A stretch of 38,517 nucleotides of DNA from the NCBI GenBank assembly GCA_013151015.1, contig JAADJA010000037.1:94569-133085 (forward strand), read 5' to 3'. Origin of the DNA: Chlorobiota bacterium (GTDB lineage: Bacteria > Bacteroidota > Bacteroidia > Bacteroidales > JAADJA01). Positions 33,987-38,517 of this stretch are shown piece after piece. The number at the start of each line of letters is the position of its first letter. The first letter of the stretch is position 1. The position numbers were made by a program, and so were the translations under genes. The notes under the pieces are model-generated. The model was not told the DNA's origin and searched no databases. It saw nothing but the letters and a program-made list of their open reading frames with translations.

Positions 33987-35444
33987 TTACTCAAAAACAA
34001 ATTTGATCCCGGCACTCACGATGTCGGCTTTCAGTCCGGTGCTCCTTTGGTAGTGACTGTATTTCAGGTCGATGTTTTTTATCCTGAATTTCCAGATGTG
34101 GCCCTCGGTGAAGATGTCGGTGTAGGAAATTCCAAAGCCGTATTGTTGCGAATCCAGTTCGGACAGATCATAGTCAGATGTGTAAAACTTATCGGTGGTG
34201 AGGTGTTCGTTAAATGGGGCGAAATAATACGCTGCTGTTTGTGTATAGTAGCGATAAGATGGGTAAATGGTGAACTTGCCGCTTATTTTAACTGGGATTT
34301 CCAGGCTCGCCGTATGTGAATAAATCCCCCAATCATCGGTGTAGTAACGGTAATAGGTCCGCAATGTGACAATTTCGTTGATGTAGAAACTGAACCTGGC
34401 CCCGATGGGCGTTTTGAACCGGCTGGAGGGCAAACGCTCGATATCATCTGCCAACCTGAAAACATCCGTATTGCTTGGGGAAACATAATTTGGGATATTG
34501 GCCGCATTGCCGATGTAATAGTTAGCCCGGTCGGCAAAATAGACCCGTTGCATAGGATTGGCAAGCCATCCGCTCTGTTGTACGATATCAACAAAAATGG
34601 AGAACTGTGCATTTCTTCCGATAATTTGCGAAAAGCTAAAGGACAAGGAATAGGAATTCCTGTTCTTGGTGTCCAGGGCAGTCGTTTTGAAAGGCCTCCA
34701 GACCGTTGACCCGTTTTTGTCGATGATGTTGCCGCTTTCATCCAGGATATCCACACCCGAAAAAAAGCCGTTGTTGAGGTTTCTTCCGGCCTCAAAATAA
34801 GAAATCAGTTCGGTGGGGAATTCGGGTTTCCATTGGTCGAAATAGACTTTTCCTTTTAGGCCAATTTCCGTGTTCTTCTCATTGAAAAGCTTTGCAACAC
34901 CACCGCCCAAACCAAAGGAGATGTAATCATATTCCGTTGAGAAACTCAGGTTCCCGCTCCAGATGGTGTTCCTGTTGTCGGAACTGTGGCTGTATGAAAA
35001 GGTGGCATGTGTGAGCACATCGGATTTGGATGCACCGGACGATGCCACCCAGGGGCTGCCGGTTATGGGGACAACGTCACCGTTAAAGTTTTTGTCATCG
35101 TCATCGTCTTCCCCTTCGCCCGAAGATGCGCCCGTAAATGGGTTGAGGTTGCTGGAAGAGGCCGATGTATAAGCCGAGATACCTCCATCTATTTTCAAGA
35201 TATCATCATCGTTCAAAGGAACTGAGATAACAAGGGTAGGGGTGATGTTCGACAGTTTCTCACTGCCTATGCCACCGGTTACGGCTGCGTTGTTGCCATC
35301 CTGGGTATAAATGCTGGTGAGGAAATCAATCTCGGCATTTTCCAATACACGCTTTTTATAAACTTTGCTTGTGTCCTGGACATTTTTCTGGGCAAATCCA
35401 GGAACTGCGATTATCATTGTCATTATTACAAGTACTTTCTTCAT
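33987..35444 (-). CDS. DUF3570-type outer-membrane beta-barrel protein
   Basis: 485 residues with a signal peptide (MKKVLVIMTMIIAVPGFAQ). The strand VLENAEIDFLTSIYTQDGNN, then many amphipathic strands (SFSTEYDYISFGLGGGVAKL, LRTYYRYYTDDWGIYSHTAS) and the closing phenylalanine-glutamate end fit the DUF3570 family of predicted outer-membrane barrels. An extracytoplasmic loop carries an acidic run (GEGEDDDDDKNF) between two [S/T]GAS motifs: TGAS at 104-107 and SGAS at 136-139. These resemble the short motif that ApbE flavinylates, although the usual aspartate four residues before is absent. It is the last gene of the thioredoxin, ApbE, DUF4266, DUF3570 cassette, 111 bases after DUF4266. The function is unknown. 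Confidence 0.85.
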   Translation of the reverse strand: MKKVLVIMTMIIAVPGFAQKNVQDTSKVYKKRVLENAEIDFLTSIYTQDGNNAAVTGGIGSEKLSNITPTLVISVPLNDDDILKIDGGISAYTSASSSNLNPFTGASSGEGEDDDDDKNFNGDVVPITGSPWVASSGASKSDVLTHATFSYSHSSDNRNTIWSGNLSFSTEYDYISFGLGGGVAKLFNEKNTEIGLKGKVYFDQWKPEFPTELISYFEAGRNLNNGFFSGVDILDESGNIIDKNGSTVWRPFKTTALDTKNRNSYSLSFSFSQIIGRNAQFSIFVDIVQQSGWLANPMQRVYFADRANYYIGNAANIPNYVSPSNTDVFRLADDIERLPSSRFKTPIGARFSFYINEIVTLRTYYRYYTDDWGIYSHTASLEIPVKISGKFTIYPSYRYYTQTAAYYFAPFNEHLTTDKFYTSDYDLSELDSQQYGFGISYTDIFTEGHIWKFRIKNIDLKYSHYQRSTGLKADIVSAGIKFVFE

Positions 35445-35555
35445 TTACTATTTGATTGTTTTCAGTATAAATCAGGTAGTTATTGGGTATTGGCCTTTTG
35501 CCAAATAAAACACGGATTTCAGGATCAAGGGCCTAATCAGTATTTCTTAAAGCCA

Positions 35556-35768
35556 CTAATTGCATCCACAGCCGCCGCCTGTCTTTCCGCCATTGGCTCC
35601 CGAAGCCCCTTCACGATATGAGTGGAAAGTTGTTTCAAAACGGTTGATTCTCCGTGATGCCAGTTTCATGTCAGGGTCATTGAGGTTGATTTTCTCATAT
35701 TCCCGTAAAACTTCGCAGGAACTCAGCGAAATAAGCAAGATTGATCCGATTGCAATTTTTTTTATCAT
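35556..35768 (-). CDS. DUF4266-type small lipoprotein ending GGGCGCN
   Basis: A 70-residue lipoprotein: signal MIKKIAIGSILLISLSSC with Cys18 as the lipid site, a short charged helix (LREYEKINLNDPDMKLASRR), then HSYREGASGANGGKTGGG and the terminal CGCN. This layout fits DUF4266, whose hallmark is the glycine-rich tail ending CGCN. The two cysteines separated by one residue could bind metal, form a redox pair with the cassette's thioredoxin-like protein, or carry a modification; none is shown. It lies between apbE and DUF3570, with only 15 bases to a possible small ORF upstream. The function is unknown. Confidence 0.85.
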   Translation of the reverse strand: MIKKIAIGSILLISLSSCEVLREYEKINLNDPDMKLASRRINRFETTFHSYREGASGANGGKTGGGCGCN

Positions 35769-35783
35769 TTTTTTATCTTAAAA

Positions 35784-35903
35784 TTAAAAGTTATTGTTTG
35801 CGATCATGGTTTTGTTTTTCACTAAACCGACACTTCCAGGTTGTCCCAACGCTGGAAGGCCACCCATCAAAGATTCCATGCCGTTCTGATACTGGAAGGT
35901 CAT
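35784..35903 (-). CDS. Possible 39-residue ORF coupled to apbE
   Basis: An ATG (35903-35901) overlaps the apbE stop as ATGA and opens 39 codons (MTFQYQNGMESLMGGLPALG ... ending MIANNNF). Its TAA is 15 bases before the DUF4266 start, so it fills an otherwise empty 131-base gap in a tight operon. The product is glycine-rich with no signal peptide and is not recognised. Against it: CCTTCCAG occurs twice and CTTCCAG pairs with CTGGAAG (35833-35858), so the stretch may instead be a structured spacer. Confidence 0.3.
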   Translation of the reverse strand: MTFQYQNGMESLMGGLPALGQPGSVGLVKNKTMIANNNF

Positions 35904-36895
35904 TTGTCTTCTTCGCCAACTTCGATTTCTATGTTTTCGGATGTGTGGATATTCCCTTCATCATCAATAATGACACATTCGATATTGGGCAACTGGTTTA
36001 TCCGGTCAAGGCCCACATCCACACCCATGACGAAAATGGACGTGGCAAGGGCATCGGCAAGTTCGGCCTTGGGGGCAAATACCGTTGCACTGATGATCCC
36101 GCTTGAAGGATAACCAGTTCGTGGGTCGATTATGTGGGTATAACGTTTGCCATTGAAAACCACATATTTTTCATAATTGCCGGAAGTGACCACGGCCCCT
36201 TCATTAATTGGCAAGGTGGCAAAGGCATTGTCCTTGTTCATCGGGTTGGTTATGGCCACTTTCCAGCTTTCCCCATTGGGCTGTTTCCCCCAGGTGTTCA
36301 TATCGCCCGATGCGTTAATGATGCCGGCCACTACCCCTTTTCCCATCAATAGGCTTTTGGCTTTGTCGGCTGCATAACCTTTCCCGATTGCCCCAAAACC
36401 GATCTTCATCCCTTTCAGTTTTAAAAATACCGTTTGCTTTTCCTTATCAAGGATGATATTCCGAAAGCCCGTTTCTTTAACGGACGATTTAATATCCTGT
36501 TCAGAAGGCATCTCTGTCATGCTGCCATCGAATTTCCAAATCCTGTCCATAGAGGCATAACTGATGTCGAAAGCACCATCGGTCAATCTTGAAATGGCAA
36601 GTGACCGTTGGATCAGGTCAAAGAGTTCCTTATCGACCTTCACGGGTTTTATCCCTGCGTTTCGGATGATTTCGGAAGTTTGGGAACCAGTGTCCCAGGA
36701 GGAAATGAGTTTTTCGATACGGGTGATTTCAACCACGGCCAAATCAATGTACTGTTTTGCATCCACCGAATCATTGGCGACAACGGTAATATCAAAGCGG
36801 CTCCCCATCAACTTCAGGGTACGGCGGAATGCCTGCTGCGCCTGAATTGAAAATGTGGATGCCAGGATGATTGAAATCAGATAAGCCTTGATCAT
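35900..36895 (-). CDS. apbE: FAD:protein FMN transferase (ApbE)
   Basis: ApbE takes FAD and attaches FMN covalently to a threonine or serine of exported proteins such as NqrB/C and FMN-binding domains. 331 residues with an N-terminal signal peptide (MIKAYLISIILASTFSIQAQ), so it acts outside the cytoplasm. Family motifs: MGSRFDITV, FDISYASMDRIWKF, GFGAIGKGYAADKAK, INASGDMNTWGKQP, and the metal/FAD site HIIDPRTGYPSSG with ADALATSIFVMG. No NQR, RNF or FMN-binding substrate gene is nearby; the neighbours are a thioredoxin-like protein (9 bases upstream), DUF4266 and DUF3570, suggesting that one of them is its substrate. Confidence 0.95.
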   Translation of the reverse strand: MIKAYLISIILASTFSIQAQQAFRRTLKLMGSRFDITVVANDSVDAKQYIDLAVVEITRIEKLISSWDTGSQTSEIIRNAGIKPVKVDKELFDLIQRSLAISRLTDGAFDISYASMDRIWKFDGSMTEMPSEQDIKSSVKETGFRNIILDKEKQTVFLKLKGMKIGFGAIGKGYAADKAKSLLMGKGVVAGIINASGDMNTWGKQPNGESWKVAITNPMNKDNAFATLPINEGAVVTSGNYEKYVVFNGKRYTHIIDPRTGYPSSGIISATVFAPKAELADALATSIFVMGVDVGLDRINQLPNIECVIIDDEGNIHTSENIEIEVGEEDK

Positions 36896-36904
36896 GGATG
36901 TTTA

Positions 36905-37339
36905 TTAGAAGGATTCCAGTAATTTGATGTATTCGGAAACTTCCATCTTTTCATAACCCGTTCGGCCAAGGACATTTCCCTCTTTGTCCAATACCACCAC
37001 CATCGGGAAGAAACCCTGTTTATTGTATTTTTCGGCGAGTTGCATGTTTTTTTCTTGCTGGACCGATTCCAGTTTGTTTTTTCTTTTCCTCGGGAAATCC
37101 GCTTTCAGCAAAATAAAGTGCTCCTTCGAATATTCCTTGAATTCATCGGTGTTCCATATTTCTTTTTCCAGTTTCATACAGGGCGCGCACCAGTCGGAAC
37201 CCTGGAAGACAAGGATGATGTTGCGGTTTTCTTTTGCAGCGCTTGTTTTGGCTTCTTCAATATCAGTGAGCCAATTCTGTGCATGGATTGAAATAATCGA
37301 GCTGATAAACAGCAAACCTAAGATGATCGCTTTTTTCAT
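36905..37339 (-). CDS. Secreted thioredoxin-fold protein
   Basis: 144 residues with a signal peptide (MKKAIILGLLFISSIISIHA). The thioredoxin fold has the redox motif Cys51-Ala-Pro-Cys54 in GSDWCAPCMKLEKEIW and the cis-proline at about 112 (GFFPMVVVLDKEG). The sequence resembles the C-terminal thioredoxin domain of DsbD and thioredoxin_7-type proteins, so it probably reduces thiols in the periplasm, or is exposed on the outer side of the inner membrane. First gene of the apbE, DUF4266, DUF3570 cassette, 9 bases before apbE. The CGC pair of the DUF4266 protein is a plausible partner, by inference. Confidence 0.9.
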   Translation of the reverse strand: MKKAIILGLLFISSIISIHAQNWLTDIEEAKTSAAKENRNIILVFQGSDWCAPCMKLEKEIWNTDEFKEYSKEHFILLKADFPRKRKNKLESVQQEKNMQLAEKYNKQGFFPMVVVLDKEGNVLGRTGYEKMEVSEYIKLLESF

Positions 37340-37560
37340 AAATTGATTGATTTGGATTTTAAACGTTAAATATATGTTAATATTTCAATATGAAGTTGGG
37401 TATTTGTCTAAAACATTCAAAATGGGGAAAAGTTTCGCTTTGTATTGGATTATTTTTCTGGATAACTTATTGCACAGGGGAGAAATTCTATTTTTCCGAC
37501 ATGGTAATCCTTTAGGTTTAAAACCCGGATCAATTTCGATACTTGCCGGGTCGCGCCTTA

Positions 37561-38073
37561 TCAGCCCAACGAAACAACGATTGATCCACTTCCCATATCA
37601 TGGATTGCCCTTCTTTTTTTGTTAAATGTTACCGTTAAAAATGACAGCCAACCCAAAAGCCATTTTAAAAATGTGCGGAACAAAGCAGGGACAATGATCA
37701 GTCTTTTTTCGGGATTGTTATATCTTCTTACCCTTAGTTTCAACGCCCTGTGGCCGATTGTCCCTCCAATTGTTGAAACCAATACCGGTTCATAAAGGTA
37801 GAGCATGAAAACGATGATCGTTGCCCTGAGCCAATTGGGGGCACTACCTGCAAAATCAATCAAATAGGATGTGCTAAAAAACACAAAAACAATAATAATT
37901 GTATCAATGAACAGTGCCTGCACCCTTTGCAATAGCGTTGGGAATTCGAAATCCTGGTAAATGTCAATTTCCTTTATTTCATCTTCCTGTATTTGATCAG
38001 GTTCAGTGACTTCAGGTTTTTCAAGACCCAAAACATCCTTTTCTTTGTAAAAATCAGTAGGTTGTGATTCCAT
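37561..38073 (-). CDS. RDD family membrane protein
   Basis: 170 residues. An acidic N-terminal segment (VTEPDQIQEDEIKEIDIYQD) precedes the RDD domain. That domain starts FEFPTLLQRVQALFIDTIII with the Arg and Asp that name the family, followed by a second hydrophobic segment (WLRATIIVFMLYLYEPVLVS), GGTIGHRALKLRVRR and a third membrane region near the end. RDD proteins are small integral membrane proteins of mostly unknown, perhaps transport, function. It lies 52 bases behind the partial gene at the window edge and may be co-transcribed with it. A 220-base gap without features separates it from the thioredoxin gene. Confidence 0.85.
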   Translation of the reverse strand: MESQPTDFYKEKDVLGLEKPEVTEPDQIQEDEIKEIDIYQDFEFPTLLQRVQALFIDTIIIVFVFFSTSYLIDFAGSAPNWLRATIIVFMLYLYEPVLVSTIGGTIGHRALKLRVRRYNNPEKRLIIVPALFRTFLKWLLGWLSFLTVTFNKKRRAIHDMGSGSIVVSLG

Positions 38074-38125
38074 GTATTTTTTTTCTTGTATTTGTTAATG
38101 TGCAATCTTAAGGGAATTGCTTTTA

Positions 38126-38517
38126 TTAATTATCTTTATTTCCTTCACCAAAACAAGAGGGGAAAAGCAACCTCCTTAAATTATTTATAAACCGGGCCTC
38201 TATTTGTTCCTGTTCTATACGTTTCTCTTCCTGATGAAAAAATGCCTGGTAATTTAAGTCAACTAAGATACTGTTTTCTTTTTTATGGAAGTGGGTTTGA
38301 TTTTTCAGGTTTCGTTTTAAGTCCTTTACTTTAATACTTTCGAGGAAGAGTTTAACATTGGTTTCGGGTTGTTGCATGACTTTCTTGATATTATAGCCAA
38401 TATTTTCAGCCTTATAACCAACCGTGACGATACGGAATTCCTGGTTTTTCCATAGCAGTAAGTCCCGGTCATCGGAGAATGCTTTGTCAAAAGTGATTTT
38501 GTTTTCCGATAGCAGGG
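38126..38517 (-). CDS. Unidentified protein, C-terminal part
   Basis: The minus-strand frame is open to the right edge of the window and covers the last 129 residues. It reads LLSENKITFDKAFSDDRDLL, LLWKNQEFRIVTVGYKAENI and, further on, a basic, charged region ending RRLLFPSCFGEGNKDN. An internal ATG at 38377 should not be taken as the start because clear protein sequence continues beyond it. There is no membrane segment and no motif I recognise; the later part is probably helical. It precedes the RDD gene on the same strand. Confidence 0.7.
   Translation of the reverse strand, partial: LLSENKITFDKAFSDDRDLLLWKNQEFRIVTVGYKAENIGYNIKKVMQQPETNVKLFLESIKVKDLKRNLKNQTHFHKKENSILVDLNYQAFFHQEEKRIEQEQIEARFINNLRRLLFPSCFGEGNKDN

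Overview
The window looks like ordinary chromosome from a member of the Bacteroidota. It carries RNase Y, ZapA, NrnA, a GldI-like FKBP isomerase, DUF5723, DUF3570 and DUF4266 proteins, and a subtilisin-like protease with a type IX secretion (T9SS) sorting tail. Many genes are preceded by the -7 element TAnnTTTG typical of this phylum, often with TTTG about 18-22 bases upstream. Intergenic DNA holds short hairpin repeats and one minisatellite. No phage, insertion sequence, CRISPR array, rRNA or tRNA was recognised.

Layout. 1-2577 (+): the 3' end of rimO, a 450-base gap with a possible small-RNA unit, then a DUF5723 outer-membrane-type protein. 2637-5149 (-): a coiled-coil protein, zapA, a 6S RNA and rny. 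5268-8144 (-): glycine decarboxylase gcvP with its own promoter. 8166-9525: a small beta-barrel protein flanked by repeated hairpins. 9526-12018 (-): a large MscS-family channel, divergent from a DUF481 protein (+). 13257-19303 (-): a complete tripartite RND efflux operon (adaptor, pump, outer-membrane factor). 19447-23313 (-): nrnA, two FKBP-type isomerases and sucC, divergent from ndk (+). ndk is followed immediately by a 21-bp minisatellite and a bidirectional terminator, then an XRE-type regulator (-). 25220-28811 (-): a DUF2339/DUF3999 membrane pair. 29379-31372 (-): an Rrf2-type repressor with a methyltransferase and an NmrA-like oxidoreductase. 31515-33155 (-): secreted subtilase. 33174-33986: a gene-poor, AT-rich patch with the fossil 3' end of a metallophosphoesterase gene. 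33987-37339 (-): a thioredoxin-fold protein, ApbE flavin transferase, DUF4266 lipoprotein and DUF3570 barrel cassette. 37561-38517 (-): an RDD membrane protein and the end of an unidentified gene.

The most interesting part is the thioredoxin / ApbE / DUF4266 / DUF3570 cassette. It combines an enzyme that attaches FMN covalently to exported proteins, a CxxC thiol protein, a tiny lipoprotein ending GGGCGCN and an outer-membrane-type barrel with two [S/T]GAS motifs. It may also contain an unannotated 39-residue ORF coupled to apbE by an ATGA overlap. I read it as a cell-envelope redox or cofactor system of unknown function. Secondary points are a methyltransferase with no canonical start codon just behind rrf2, a perfect 14-bp palindrome over the rrf2 promoter, and the intergenic hairpin family. 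All calls come from reading the sequence; no database search was possible.
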